Shown piece by piece: positions 29,525-38,509 of a DNA stretch of 58,978 nt. Under the pieces are notes generated by a model. That model was given only the letters and a program-made list of their open reading frames with translations. It was not told the DNA's origin and made no database searches. The position numbers were made by a program, and so were the translations under genes. Origin of the DNA: Bacillota bacterium (lineage in GTDB: Bacteria; Bacillota; Limnochordia; Darwinibacteriales; Darwinibacteriaceae); contig DUPN01000003.1 in NCBI GenBank assembly GCA_012838305.1, forward strand, positions 93,335 to 152,312, written 5' to 3'. The stretch's first letter is position 1. Every line of letters begins with the position of its first letter.

Positions 29525-30343
29525 ATGGAAAATGTTATGTTTTTCTTTGCCAACCTTCCCGTCTATTCCTATGGTTTTATGCTTGGATTGGGTTTCTTGC
29601 TCGGATCCTGTTTGGCGCAGCGGGAGGGGAAGCGCAAGGGAATCGGATCGGATTTTGTGTTTCGCTATATTGTCCGCGCCGCACTGGTCTTTGTCCTTGC
29701 TGGACGCTTGTCGTTCGTTTGGCAGTTCCATGGGTGGCGCACTTTGATCTATCCCTGGGCTCTGTTTTCCGGCGTTCAGCTGGACGAAGTCTGGGGATTG
29801 ATTGGGGCCGGCCTATACACCGCCTATTTTCTCCTGCGCCATGTGAACCGCCCAGCCGGTTTTTTAGATGCCATCATTCCTTCTGTGGCTCTGATGCAGT
29901 CCCTAGGCCATTTGGGATCGAGTATGCTTGGGCGGGAGACCACTAGCGTGTGGGGTGTAGATTTGGGAGAATTCGTCCTACAGCCCCTGCCCTTATACTC
30001 CGCCTTAGCCTACTATGTGATCTTCTCGCTTCTATGGAGACTGCGGCGGAACTTGCGCTATGATGGGCAGCTGTTTCTGGGATATCTCGCTTTAGCCGCT
30101 TTGGCCCAGCGTCTGCTATTACCGTACCGTGAAGTGTGGGGTGAATCAACGAATCCATGGCTGTACACCTTTGCCTTTGTGGTCTTCGGCGTGGCCTGGC
30201 TCTATCTTCACATTCAGTCCCCTTTTACCGATGCCAGGCGGAGGCTAAGTCTCCGTGATTGGCGCTCGTGGCTGATTTATCTGGCCTCCGTGGTGGGAGT
30301 CGGGCTGATCATGATACGATTTTTCTATTGGCGTTTCAGTTAA
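29525..30343 (+). CDS. Lgt-family membrane protein with degenerate active site
   Basis: 272 residues with about seven membrane helices. The N-terminal YSYGFMLGLGFLLG, the GLIGAGLY segment, the LPLYSALAYYVIFSLLW helix and GQLFLGYLALAALAQRLLLPYRE align with the prolipoprotein diacylglyceryl transferase (Lgt) fold. The catalytic signature GRxGNFxNxE is replaced by GHLGSSMLGRE (residues 128-138), and the segment that should carry the essential His (FHGG) reads LDEVWG (86-91). It is therefore unlikely to be the cell's working Lgt and may have another lipid-related role. The ribosome site is weak. It lies between gatB and the Fur-family gene. Confidence 0.7.
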   Translation: MENVMFFFANLPVYSYGFMLGLGFLLGSCLAQREGKRKGIGSDFVFRYIVRAALVFVLAGRLSFVWQFHGWRTLIYPWALFSGVQLDEVWGLIGAGLYTAYFLLRHVNRPAGFLDAIIPSVALMQSLGHLGSSMLGRETTSVWGVDLGEFVLQPLPLYSALAYYVIFSLLWRLRRNLRYDGQLFLGYLALAALAQRLLLPYREVWGESTNPWLYTFAFVVFGVAWLYLHIQSPFTDARRRLSLRDWRSWLIYLASVVGVGLIMIRFFYWRFS

Positions 30344-30359
30344 TCAAGGGGGTGGCGAC

Positions 30360-30815
30360 ATGTTGAAAGACTGGGTACGCACCCAGCTCGAGCAGGATTC
30401 CCATCGGCTTACACCGCAGAGGGAGGCCATTGTGGATGTACTCATCGCCAATGCCAACGACCACTTGTCAGCGGAGGAAGTCTATATGTTTACCAGGGAT
30501 CTGCATTCCGAAATTGGGCTGGCCACCGTTTATCGTAATCTTGAACTTCTAGAGAAACTTGGAATTGTGCACCGTTTCGACTATGGAGACGGCCAAAACC
30601 GCTATGAGATCCGCCTGGGGGATAGCGAAGAGCACTACCATCACCATCTCATTTGCAGAGAGTGCGGTTATATTCATGAATTCCATAGCGACCTCTTGGA
30701 GACGTTGGAGAGACGCATTGCAGAAGAAACCGGTTTTGACGTGAGCGATCATTGTCTGCGCTTCTTTGGTCTCTGCGCCCAGTGCCAGCGAAAGCAAAGA
30801 GACAACGATGCTTGA
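30360..30815 (+). CDS. Fur-family metal-dependent transcriptional regulator
   Basis: 151 residues. The winged-helix domain has RLTPQREAIVDVL and recognition helix GLATVYRNLELLEKLGIVHR. The dimerisation domain has a His-rich HYHHHLICRECG, and the structural zinc site uses CREC and CAQC. Fur, Zur and PerR cannot be told apart safely here. The ATG follows AAGGGGGTGG, 16 bases after the Lgt-like gene. The valS promoter begins within its last codons. Confidence 0.88.
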   Translation: MLKDWVRTQLEQDSHRLTPQREAIVDVLIANANDHLSAEEVYMFTRDLHSEIGLATVYRNLELLEKLGIVHRFDYGDGQNRYEIRLGDSEEHYHHHLICRECGYIHEFHSDLLETLERRIAEETGFDVSDHCLRFFGLCAQCQRKQRDNDA

Positions 30816-30840
30816 CATTGGAGATCACCCGTTGTATCAT
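30812..30840 (+). promoter_or_regulatory. Sigma-A promoter of the valS operon
   Basis: TTGACA (30812-30817), 17 bases, TATCAT (30835-30840). It overlaps the end of the Fur-family gene and would start transcription at the 5' edge of the T-box leader. Confidence 0.78.
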
Positions 30841-30845
30841 GGTTT

Positions 30846-31142
30846 CAATGAAATCAAATAGAGTGTCGATGGGGAGTAGTACATGGCTAACCCTTACAGA
30901 GAGGAAAGCCTGGAGCTGTGAGCTTTCTAAGCATGTGGTCATGGAAGTCGCCCCGGAGCTTCTTAGGTGAACTGCTGTTCTAGCTTGTCCTTGGCATGGA
31001 GAAGCCTGCACTTGGTGCAAAGTAGCCTAAGACGGTGGTTCCGTTATGGCTTTCAAGAGTTCCCCATACCTGTGTGGGGAGAATTAAGGTGGTACCGCGA
31101 ATTTGACTTTTCGTCCTTACAAGGCGAAGGGTCTTTTTTTAC
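30846..31142 (+). ncRNA. T-box leader of valS
   Basis: The conserved T-box TTAAGGTGGTACCGCG is at 31084-31099. Stem I has GGGGAGTAGTA near its 5' end and the AAGTCGCCCCGGAGC-type 3' side. The specifier appears to be GUC (30938-30940), a valine codon, consistent with the gene. A competing terminator (about 31105-31139) ends in seven T's. Uncharged tRNA-Val pairing would favour the antiterminator and allow valS transcription. Confidence 0.95.
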
Positions 31143-31163
31143 TTAGGGATAAGGAGTGAGATC

Positions 31164-33797
31164 ATGGAGAAAACGTATGATCCAAAACGGGTGGAGCAGA
31201 AGTGGTACAGTTATTGGGAGGAGAAGGGCTTTTTCCACGGTGAAGTGGATACCACTAAGGAGCCTTTCTGTGTTGTGATCCCGCCTCCGAATGTCACTGG
31301 GCAACTGCATATGGGTCATGCTCTCGATAATACGTACCAGGACATCCTGGTGCGTTGGAAACGTATGCAGGGCTTGAACACAGTTTGGATTCCAGGAACA
31401 GACCATGCCGGTATTGCCACCCAGGCGAGGGTGGAAGATCATATTCGTTCCACGGAAGGAAAGACCCGCCATGATCTGGGCCGGGAGGAGTTTCTCCGGC
31501 GTACTTGGGCCTGGAAGGACGATTACGGTGATCAGATTCTCAACCAGCTTAAGAAACTGGGGGCTTCGCTAGATTGGCAACGGGAGCGTTTCACCATGGA
31601 TGAGGGCTGTTCCCGGGCTGTGCGGGAGGTGTTCGTGCGCCTGTTTGAAAAAGGCCTGATCTACCAGGGACATTACAGCGTGAATTGGTGTCCCCACTGT
31701 GCCACCACCCTCTCGGACATCGAAGTGGAACATCAAGATGATCAAGGTAAGCTGTATCATGTTAAGTACCCTTTTAGTGATGGGAGCGGTTTCATTCAGG
31801 TCGCCACCACCAGACCAGAGACGATGCTCGGTGATACGGCCATCGCGGTAAATCCAGCAGATGAGCGCTATGCCCACTTGGTGGGCCAGACTGTGATCGT
31901 GCCTTTAGTGGATCGCGAGGTACCTGTTGTGGCCGACGACTATGTGGACTTGGAGTTTGGTACGGGGATGGTCAAAGTTACTCCAGCCCATGATCCCAAT
32001 GACTTTGAAATCGGACTGCGTCATAATCTTCCCCAGATACAGGTCATTGGCCTGGATGCGACCATGACGGCGGAAGCAGGGAAATACGCAGGTCTGGATC
32101 GCTACACGGCCCGACAGCGAGTGGTGGAGGATTTGAGTCAGCTGGGTCTCTTGGAACGAGTCGAGGACCATGATCATGCCGTAGGCCACTGCTATCGCTG
32201 CCACACTGTTGTGGAACCCTTAGTATCGAAACAGTGGTTTGTGAAAATGGAGCCCTTGGCAAGGGCGGCCATTGCCGCGGTGGAAACGGGAGAAATCCGC
32301 TTTATACCAGAGCGCTTCAGCAAACATTACCTCCGCTGGATGGAGAATCTTAGGGATTGGTGCATCTCCCGCCAACTCTGGTGGGGGCACCGCATTCCAG
32401 TCTGGTACTGTGACGACTGTGGAGAGAGGTTTGCCCGAGTTGACGAGCCCAGCGCCTGCCCGAACTGTGATTCGATCCGGATCGAACAGGATCCGGATGT
32501 GTTGGATACATGGTTTTCTTCCGCCCTGTGGCCGTTTTCCGTTTTGGGCTGGCCGGATTCCACCGCAGAGCTGGAACATTTCTATCCCACTTCTGTTTTG
32601 ATCACAGGATTTGACATCATCTTTTTCTGGGTGGCCCGCATGGTTGTGATGGGCTATGAATTCATGGGTGATAAGCCTTTCGGTGATGTCCTAATTCATG
32701 GTCTGGTCCGGGATGCTCAGGGGAGAAAAATGAGTAAGTCCCTGAACAACGGGGTGGATCCCTTGGATGCTATTGACCAATATGGGGCTGATGCGCTGCG
32801 GATCAACCTGGTGATCGGAGTGGCTCCCGGAAACGACCTGCGCTATGTTCCAGAAAAGGTGGAAGCGTACCGCAATTTCGCCAACAAGATCTGGAATGCG
32901 TCTCGATTTGCTCTGATGAACCTAAGCGACTTTAACTACAGGCGGCAAAATATGGGAACGCTGGCTCTGACAGCAGTGGATCATTGGATTTTAAGTCGCT
33001 ATGAGTTCACGGCGCAAGAGGTCACACGCTTTCTCCATCGCTATGATGTAGGGGAAGGGGCCAGGGTTCTGTATGAGTTCATCTGGAACGAACTCTGCGA
33101 CTGGTACATTGAACTGATCAAGCCCAGGCTCTATGGTAAGCAGGGAGAAGAATCCCGCTACGTGGCTCAGTACGTACTGTGGTACGTGCTCAAAGGTACA
33201 CTCGAGCTCCTCCATCCCTACATGCCTTTCATTACCGAGGAAATTTGGCAGAACCTGCCCCACGAGGGAGAGAGCATTATGGTGGCTGCCTGGCCTAACC
33301 CCTCAGGTTTGACCTCACCAATGAACGAAAAGGTGATGAACACGGTCATGGCCGTGATCACAGAGATTCGGACCATGCGCAGCGAAAAAAAGGTACCCCC
33401 TGGCCGAAAGATCACAGCGATTTGCCAGGCCACCCCTGATGTTCAGGAGGTGTTGGCCGCTGCCGAAGAGGATATAAAGAACTTGGCTGGTTTGGATACA
33501 CTAACCTTGGAAAATGTGGGGCAAAATCCCGCAAAGGCTTTGAGTTCTGTGGTCGATGGCATCAGCATTTTCTTGCCCTTGGCGGATCTGGTGGATCTCG
33601 ATCAGGAGCTGGAACGGATCCAAAGGGATCTGGAAGCGACACAGGAGGAACTGCGACGGGCCGAAGCGAAACTGGCCAACGAAGGATTTATAACGAAGGC
33701 ACCTGCCCATGTTGTGGCTAAAGAACAAGAGAAAGCGGCATCGTATCGATCCACATTAGAACAGTTGCAGGCTTTGCTCGAGGAGATGCAGCGCTAG
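31164..33797 (+). CDS. valS: Valyl-tRNA synthetase
   Basis: 877 residues, class Ia. HIGH motif region [20 protein letters not shown] in [12 protein letters not shown], a CP1 editing domain with [12 protein letters not shown], and the C-terminal coiled coil (from about residue 810, [20 protein letters not shown]) that separates ValRS from IleRS. It charges tRNA-Val with valine and is controlled by the T-box upstream. ATG after AAGGAG. folC follows after two bases. Confidence 0.98.
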   Translation: MEKTYDPKRVEQKWYSYWEEKGFFHGEVDTTKEPFCVVIPPPNVTGQLHMGHALDNTYQDILVRWKRMQGLNTVWIPGTDHAGIATQARVEDHIRSTEGKTRHDLGREEFLRRTWAWKDDYGDQILNQLKKLGASLDWQRERFTMDEGCSRAVREVFVRLFEKGLIYQGHYSVNWCPHCATTLSDIEVEHQDDQGKLYHVKYPFSDGSGFIQVATTRPETMLGDTAIAVNPADERYAHLVGQTVIVPLVDREVPVVADDYVDLEFGTGMVKVTPAHDPNDFEIGLRHNLPQIQVIGLDATMTAEAGKYAGLDRYTARQRVVEDLSQLGLLERVEDHDHAVGHCYRCHTVVEPLVSKQWFVKMEPLARAAIAAVETGEIRFIPERFSKHYLRWMENLRDWCISRQLWWGHRIPVWYCDDCGERFARVDEPSACPNCDSIRIEQDPDVLDTWFSSALWPFSVLGWPDSTAELEHFYPTSVLITGFDIIFFWVARMVVMGYEFMGDKPFGDVLIHGLVRDAQGRKMSKSLNNGVDPLDAIDQYGADALRINLVIGVAPGNDLRYVPEKVEAYRNFANKIWNASRFALMNLSDFNYRRQNMGTLALTAVDHWILSRYEFTAQEVTRFLHRYDVGEGARVLYEFIWNELCDWYIELIKPRLYGKQGEESRYVAQYVLWYVLKGTLELLHPYMPFITEEIWQNLPHEGESIMVAAWPNPSGLTSPMNEKVMNTVMAVITEIRTMRSEKKVPPGRKITAICQATPDVQEVLAAAEEDIKNLAGLDTLTLENVGQNPAKALSSVVDGISIFLPLADLVDLDQELERIQRDLEATQEELRRAEAKLANEGFITKAPAHVVAKEQEKAASYRSTLEQLQALLEEMQR

Positions 33798-33799
33798 CC

Positions 33800-35068
33800 A
33801 TGAAAATGATTGGGCTGAGAGAACGATTTGGCAGTCATTTGGGGCTGGAGCGGATTGGGCTTGTCTGTGACGCTCTGGGACATCCCCAAAGGGACCTCAA
33901 GTGCATTCATGTGGCTGGCACCAGTGGAAAAGGTTCAGTCGCGGCTTTGTTGAGCGCAGTGCTACGACGAAGCGGACTGAGGGTGGGGCTCTTTACCTCA
34001 CCCCACCTCGAACACTACTGTGAACGTTTTCAGATCGATGGGCAGTGCATTGATTTGGCTGCCCTCGAAACGGTGATAACGAAGGCGGAGGCTGCTTGTA
34101 GGCAAGTTGAGCAGGCGTATCCCGAACTTGGGGCTGTAACCGAATTTGAGCTGGCAACCGCTGCGGGCTTTCTGTACTTCCATCTCAACCAGGTCGATCT
34201 GGTTGTGCTGGAAACGGGATTGGGGGGCCGCCTTGACGCCACGAATGTGGTGGATCCTCTCTTAACGGTGATCACCACCATCAGCCTGGATCATCAGGAT
34301 TATCTGGGTTCAACCCTAGAGGAGATTGCTGCGGAAAAGGCAGGGATTGTAAAGGCGGGGGTGCCCCTTGTCAGCGGGGTGCAGTCCATGGCTGCAGAAG
34401 CCGTGCTGAAGCAAATCGCCCAGGAAAGAGGTGCACCCTGGCGAAGCATGAGGGACGTGTCCTGGGAAGGACATGGCTGGGGTTTGTCCGGCGGACAGCT
34501 GACTTTTCCACCCATTGGAACGGTTCAGGTCGGCCTTCTCGGTCAGCATCAGCTGCAGAATGCGGCCACCGCCCTTTTGGCCCTCTTGGAACTGCGGAAA
34601 CTAGGTTACCACCTTCCGCAGCAGGCGATTCTCCAGGGCTGCCAGGAGGTGATCTGGCCCGGACGGCTGGAGGTGGTGTCGTCTCGCCCATTTATGATCC
34701 TTGATGGAGCGCATAACCAGGAGGGTATTGATGCGCTAGCCCAGAGCCTGCGCCATGTACTTCTGGAGTTGGAGAAATCCAAGTTCACCTTTCTCTTCGG
34801 TATGCTGCATAACAAAGAACTAAGCTTACTGGAGCCCTTGTTACCTTTGGCGAAGCGCTTTGTCTTTACTGCAGCCGACGCCAGTCGTTTACCTGGGATG
34901 GAGCCAGGGATCATGGTGGATTATGTGCACGGCCGCGGGGGCGAAGCGGTAGGTTATCCCAGTCTCCCCCATGCTTTCGCTGACGTCCAGGCAGATGATC
35001 CCGTCTGCGTTTGCGGTTCTCTCTATTTGGTGGGCTCGGTAAAGAGGTTTTTGCGACGGAATGGGTAA
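33800..35068 (+). CDS. folC: Folylpolyglutamate synthase / dihydrofolate synthase
   Basis: 422 residues of the Mur-ligase family. P-loop GTSGKGSVAALLSAVL, a second motif TSPHLEHYCERFQIDG, LETGLGGRLDATNVV, the central domain Lys/His in ISLDHQDYLG and the C-terminal domain starting at WPGRLEVV with DGAHNQEG. It adds glutamates to folate and may also form dihydrofolate. Two bases after valS, the usual Firmicute valS-folC order. Confidence 0.95.
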   Translation: MKMIGLRERFGSHLGLERIGLVCDALGHPQRDLKCIHVAGTSGKGSVAALLSAVLRRSGLRVGLFTSPHLEHYCERFQIDGQCIDLAALETVITKAEAACRQVEQAYPELGAVTEFELATAAGFLYFHLNQVDLVVLETGLGGRLDATNVVDPLLTVITTISLDHQDYLGSTLEEIAAEKAGIVKAGVPLVSGVQSMAAEAVLKQIAQERGAPWRSMRDVSWEGHGWGLSGGQLTFPPIGTVQVGLLGQHQLQNAATALLALLELRKLGYHLPQQAILQGCQEVIWPGRLEVVSSRPFMILDGAHNQEGIDALAQSLRHVLLELEKSKFTFLFGMLHNKELSLLEPLLPLAKRFVFTAADASRLPGMEPGIMVDYVHGRGGEAVGYPSLPHAFADVQADDPVCVCGSLYLVGSVKRFLRRNG

Positions 35069-35092
35069 TTATGCCATGGAGGAGGTTTGACG

Positions 35093-35620
35093 ATGAGCCG
35101 CAAGAAAAAGAAGAAGAATACCGGACAAGGGACGAATTTCGTGATCACCCTGGTTACCATGACGGTTGTTTTCCTATTCATTGGCTATTTAATTGGGCAG
35201 TATGCTGTCCGGGCGCTGCAGCAGCAGCATCAGACGTCCACCCACTTAGCGCAGGGAGCGGATCGGCCCGTCGTCACAGGAGCAGCAAGCACCGCTCCTG
35301 CAAACAAGACCACTGAGCCTGCGCCTCCAACGCCTTCGCCGTCCCCGCCGCAGCCAGCACCTCAAAGCAGTTCACAGCCGCCGGTGTCTTCACCTCCTGC
35401 CCAGGAGGGAGTACTCTACCGGGTTCAGGTGGGGGTGTTTTCGGAGCGGGCCAATGCCGAGCGCATGATTGCCCTGCTGCAGGAGGCGGGTTATGAAGGT
35501 ATCATTCTTGCAGGGCCGCCCCATCGGGTCCAAACCGGAGCGTTCAGTTCACAGGACAATGCGGCCAGACTCGTAGAAGAGCTGACACAGAAAGGTTTTG
35601 AGGCCATCATCGTTCGCTAG
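35093..35620 (+). CDS. SPOR-domain membrane protein
   Basis: 175 residues: a Lys-rich cytoplasmic start, one membrane helix (about 13-35), a Pro/Ser/Thr/Gln-rich linker (about 45-103) and a C-terminal SPOR domain with two repeats (YRVQVGVFSERANAERM and HRVQTGAFSSQDNAARLVEEL). SPOR domains bind denuded glycan strands at division septa. This places it as a septal or cortex-associated protein; comparable genes often follow folC in clostridia. ATG at 35093 is used since GGAGGT sits just before it. Confidence 0.85.
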   Translation: MSRKKKKKNTGQGTNFVITLVTMTVVFLFIGYLIGQYAVRALQQQHQTSTHLAQGADRPVVTGAASTAPANKTTEPAPPTPSPSPPQPAPQSSSQPPVSSPPAQEGVLYRVQVGVFSERANAERMIALLQEAGYEGIILAGPPHRVQTGAFSSQDNAARLVEELTQKGFEAIIVR

Positions 35621-35647
35621 ATTGAGGATTGCCAGATTTTCCCTTGG

Positions 35648-35676
35648 TTGACAGTCTCTGGACGTTTTGCTATCGT
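35648..35676 (+). promoter_or_regulatory. Probable sigma-A promoter of the ferredoxin gene
   Basis: TTGACA (35648-35653), 17 bases, TATCGT (35671-35676), 36 bases upstream of the ferredoxin start. Confidence 0.6.
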
Positions 35677-35712
35677 ATAGGAGAGACTGTGTGAAAAAGG
35701 GGGCGAAGTTAG

Positions 35713-35883
35713 ATGGCATTTAAGATTAGTACAGACTGCATCGCCTGTGGCAGCTGCTTGCCCGAGTGTGCGGCGGAGGCCATTAGTGAAGGCACTGAAT
35801 ACTATACGATTGATGCTGAGGCCTGTATTGACTGCGGCGCTTGTGCAGATGCCTGTCCAGTTGGCGCAATTAGTGAACTTTAG
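35713..35883 (+). CDS. 2[4Fe-4S] ferredoxin (56 aa)
   Basis: Translating from ATG 35713 gives a 56-residue protein with two clusters of Cys: CIACGSCLPEC and CIDCGACADACP. This is the clostridial-type ferredoxin, with the usual pseudo-twofold repeat. The first cluster's last Cys is followed by Ala rather than Pro. It carries electrons at low potential between enzymes such as pyruvate-ferredoxin oxidoreductase, hydrogenase or the Rnf complex encoded at the end of this window. It has its own promoter and is followed by a hairpin. Confidence 0.95.
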   Translation: MAFKISTDCIACGSCLPECAAEAISEGTEYYTIDAEACIDCGACADACPVGAISEL

Positions 35884-35892
35884 GTAGCATAA

Positions 35893-35941
35893 CCCCCTCC
35901 TCCCGTTCATAGTAATGAACTGGGTGGGAGGGAGTTTTTTT
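35893..35941 (+). terminator. Terminator whose 3' arm holds the next gene's ribosome site
   Basis: An inner GTTCAT/ATGAAC stem (35905-35910 and 35915-35920) is extended by an imperfect C-rich/G-rich stem, followed by seven T's. GGAGGGA (35927-35933) in the 3' arm is six bases before the TTG start at 35940, so termination and translation of the SpoIID-like gene are physically linked. Confidence 0.75.
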
Positions 35942-36902
35942 GCGGACGAAACGTAGAAGGCGCAAACGTGCTAGGGGTCGCTCTTGTCTTCCCCTAACGA
36001 TTCTATTTCTCGTGGTGGTTGGGTTACCGGCTTTGTTGGTTCGCAGTTGCACGGTTCCTTTTTTTTCTCCGCGGGAAATTCCACTGGTTAATTTGTGGGA
36101 TGCTGGACAACAAAAACTGCTGTCCATCACCCTGGAGGAGTACGTGCAGGGGGTGGTAGCTGCAGAAATGCCTGCGAGCTTTGATCTAGAAGCCCTCAAG
36201 GCTCAGGCAGTAGCGGCTCGAACCTACGCCTACAGGCGCATTCAAAGGGATGAACGTATTCCTGAGCATCCTGAGGCCCACCTTTCTTCGGATTTCCAGT
36301 CGGGTCAAGCCTGGATCTCCTGGGACACCTTCTTGGAACGAAACCGCGGGTCGGCCGGCTTGATCCTGCAGAGGAAGATTCGAAACGCAGTGAGGCAGAC
36401 CATGGGCATCATCGCTTATTACGATAACGAACCCATTTTGGCCGTCTACCATTCCACAAGCGGCGGGAGGACAGAAAACTCCGAGCACTACTGGAGTGAG
36501 GCACTGGCCTACTTGTGTTCGGTGGAAGACCCCTACAGCATCAATTCCCCCAGTCATTATTCCACCGCTACCATCCAGTTGACCAATCTAGCCAAGGTTT
36601 TGGAGGTGGAGAATGTGAACAACTTCAGAGTGGTGGAACGTTATCCTTCGGGACGGGTTAAAACGGTGGAAGTGGATGAAAAATGGTTCAGCGGTCGGGA
36701 GATCCGAACCCGCCTTTCTTTGCGTTCCACTTGGTTTACTGCGGAAATCCTAGGTAATGAAATGGTCTTTTCTGTCTGGGGCTATGGTCACGGTGTGGGC
36801 ATGAGCCAATATGGTGCCCAGGGTATGGCCGAGGCCGGGTATGGATATGAGGAAATTCTCCAATACTACTACCAAGGGATAGAGCTGAAGGAGGCCTATT
36901 AA
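35940..36902 (+). CDS. SpoIID/LytB-family protein
   Basis: 320 residues: an Arg/Lys-rich start, one membrane helix (about 18-36), then the SpoIID domain with ITLEEYVQGVVAAEMPASF, ALKAQAVAARTYA, YHSTSGGRTE and the C-terminal GYGHGVGMSQYGAQGMAEAG. SpoIID is the lytic transglycosylase that thins the septal wall during engulfment; paralogues exist, so this may be the engulfment enzyme or a relative. TTG start overlapping the terminator T-run. A small gene follows after one base. Confidence 0.88.
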   Translation: MRTKRRRRKRARGRSCLPLTILFLVVVGLPALLVRSCTVPFFSPREIPLVNLWDAGQQKLLSITLEEYVQGVVAAEMPASFDLEALKAQAVAARTYAYRRIQRDERIPEHPEAHLSSDFQSGQAWISWDTFLERNRGSAGLILQRKIRNAVRQTMGIIAYYDNEPILAVYHSTSGGRTENSEHYWSEALAYLCSVEDPYSINSPSHYSTATIQLTNLAKVLEVENVNNFRVVERYPSGRVKTVEVDEKWFSGREIRTRLSLRSTWFTAEILGNEMVFSVWGYGHGVGMSQYGAQGMAEAGYGYEEILQYYYQGIELKEAY

Positions 36903-36903
36903 C

Positions 36904-37095
36904 TTGGACTATGATCGAATGAGGCGCAAATTCGATTTGGAGGAGCAGCTGGATCGACCATGGGATTTTGCCTACCTGCACTATGGACATTTGGACAGCT
37001 GGAAAATAAACAACAACCGAATCAGTCGAGATAAATACCTGCTAGAGGTGGCGAAAGAACTTGGCTCCACCACAGTACCGCACTGGGAGCGCTAG
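36904..37095 (+). CDS. Small protein of unknown function (63 aa)
   Basis: TTG start with AAGGAGG (36888-36894) inside the end of the SpoIID-like gene, and a terminator overlapping the stop codon, so it looks genuine. The product is hydrophilic and rich in Asp, Arg, Tyr and Trp, with no membrane segment and no motif I recognise. Co-transcription with the SpoIID-like gene suggests a sporulation or envelope link, but that is only context. Confidence 0.55.
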   Translation: MDYDRMRRKFDLEEQLDRPWDFAYLHYGHLDSWKINNNRISRDKYLLEVAKELGSTTVPHWER

Positions 37096-37122
37096 AGAGA
37101 GTCCTGCACGGACTCTCTTTTT
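37095..37122 (+). terminator. Rho-independent terminator
   Basis: A nine-pair stem AGAGAGTCC/GGACTCTCT (37096-37104 and 37110-37118), loop TGCAC, is followed by T's. Confidence 0.9.
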
Positions 37123-37188
37123 CGAGAAGGGAAATGACCGGCAAGGGTGAATATCTTATTGAACAAAAATGAGTTGAGTGGGGTTGGC

Positions 37189-37761
37189 ATGAATCTGATC
37201 TTGGCATCGAAGTCGCCGCGGCGCAAAGCATTGTTGGAACAATTCCGTATCCCCTTTTCCGTAGAGGTGCTGCCCACCCGTGAGGTGGAGCATGGTGAAC
37301 CTTTGGATGTGTCCAGGGCCAATGCCGCCGGCAAGGCGGTTCCGGTCAGCCAGGTCCATCCTGACTTCTTGGTCCTTGGGGCTGACACCATTGTAACCTT
37401 GGATGGGCGGATCTTAGGCAAACCGAAGGATGCAAAAGACGCCCAGGTTATGCTGACTCTCTTGAGCGGCCGCGAGCACGAGGTGACAACTTCGGTTGCG
37501 CTCTGCCAGGGCGGACGGATCCTAAAAAGCTTTAGCGAGACCACTTTAGTCCAGTTTCGAGTGCTTGATCATGCGCAGATTGCCGGGTATATTGCCACCA
37601 AAGAGCCCCTTGACAAGGCCGGCGGCTATGGAATCCAGGGATTTGGCGGTCTACTTGTGAAAAGCATCAAAGGTTGTTATTATAATGTAGTAGGGTTGCC
37701 CATGCCAAGTTTGGCTGAACATCTGCGGGCATTGGGTATGGAAGTATTTCCCCTTACATAG
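37189..37761 (+). CDS. maf: Maf family nucleotide pyrophosphatase
   Basis: 190 residues. NLILASKSPRRKALLEQF at the N-terminus, GADTIVTLDGRILGKPKD with the catalytic Asp, and DKAGGYGIQGFGGLL are Maf signatures. Maf proteins hydrolyse dTTP, UTP or modified nucleotides and have been linked to septum inhibition in Bacillus. ATG at 37189 is chosen for family fit; GTG at 37147 would add 14 residues. It heads the radC-mre-min block, as in many Firmicutes. Confidence 0.92.
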   Translation: MNLILASKSPRRKALLEQFRIPFSVEVLPTREVEHGEPLDVSRANAAGKAVPVSQVHPDFLVLGADTIVTLDGRILGKPKDAKDAQVMLTLLSGREHEVTTSVALCQGGRILKSFSETTLVQFRVLDHAQIAGYIATKEPLDKAGGYGIQGFGGLLVKSIKGCYYNVVGLPMPSLAEHLRALGMEVFPLT

Positions 37762-37802
37762 GCTTCCCTCACTGACCCAGGGAGTTGGAGAAGGAGCAGA
37801 TA

Positions 37803-38489
37803 TTGATCACGCAAGTTAAAATGAAAGATGTTCCGAAGGAAGAGCGTCCTCGAGAGCGTTTAATTCGGCATGGAGCGGAGCGTCTGGCTAATAGGGAGCT
37901 GTTGGCCATCTTGCTTCGTACGGGCAACCAGAGGGAGTCGGCCCTCATCCTTGCCGAAAGGTTATTGGCTCGTTTTGGTTCCCTGCCCGAACTAGCCACC
38001 GCCGGCTACGAAGAACTACTGGCGATGAACGGTATCGGGCCCGCTAAGGCAGCGGATATTCTGGCTGCTTTTGAGTTGGCCAAGCGTCTGGCCGAATCCC
38101 GCATGGAGTTCCACGGTATTGTCCACAGTCCTCAAGATGCTGCCCAGTTAGTCTTAGGTGAGTTAAGTCTAGCCGACAAAGAACACTTCATGATCATCAT
38201 GCTGAACACGAAACATCGTGTAATTGCGAAAAAAGTGATCTCCATCGGTCATTTGCATGCCTCGCTGGTCCACCCTCGGGAGATGTTCAAAGAGGCTATC
38301 AGGCGAAGCAGCGCCGCTGTGATCCTGGTGCACAACCATCCCAGCGGTGACTTAACCCCCAGTCGAGATGATATTACCACCACGGAGCGACTGAGGGAAG
38401 CGGGAAGCATGTTAGGCATTGATGTTCTGGATCATATCATCATTGGGGATAATCGTTATTTGAGCTTCCGGGAACAAGGATTGCTATAG
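37803..38489 (+). CDS. radC: RadC-family JAB1/MPN domain protein
   Basis: 228 residues. An N-terminal [27 protein letters not shown], a helix-hairpin-helix ([18 protein letters not shown]), then the JAMM metal site in [18 protein letters not shown]. The family is conserved between maf and mreB; its biochemical role is unresolved despite the RadC name. TTG at 37803 has AAGGAG (37791-37796) six bases upstream; TTG at 37785 is possible. Confidence 0.93.
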   Translation: MITQVKMKDVPKEERPRERLIRHGAERLANRELLAILLRTGNQRESALILAERLLARFGSLPELATAGYEELLAMNGIGPAKAADILAAFELAKRLAESRMEFHGIVHSPQDAAQLVLGELSLADKEHFMIIMLNTKHRVIAKKVISIGHLHASLVHPREMFKEAIRRSSAAVILVHNHPSGDLTPSRDDITTTERLREAGSMLGIDVLDHIIIGDNRYLSFREQGLL

Positions 38490-38509
38490 GAGAAAGAAGG
38501 GGTTACTGT

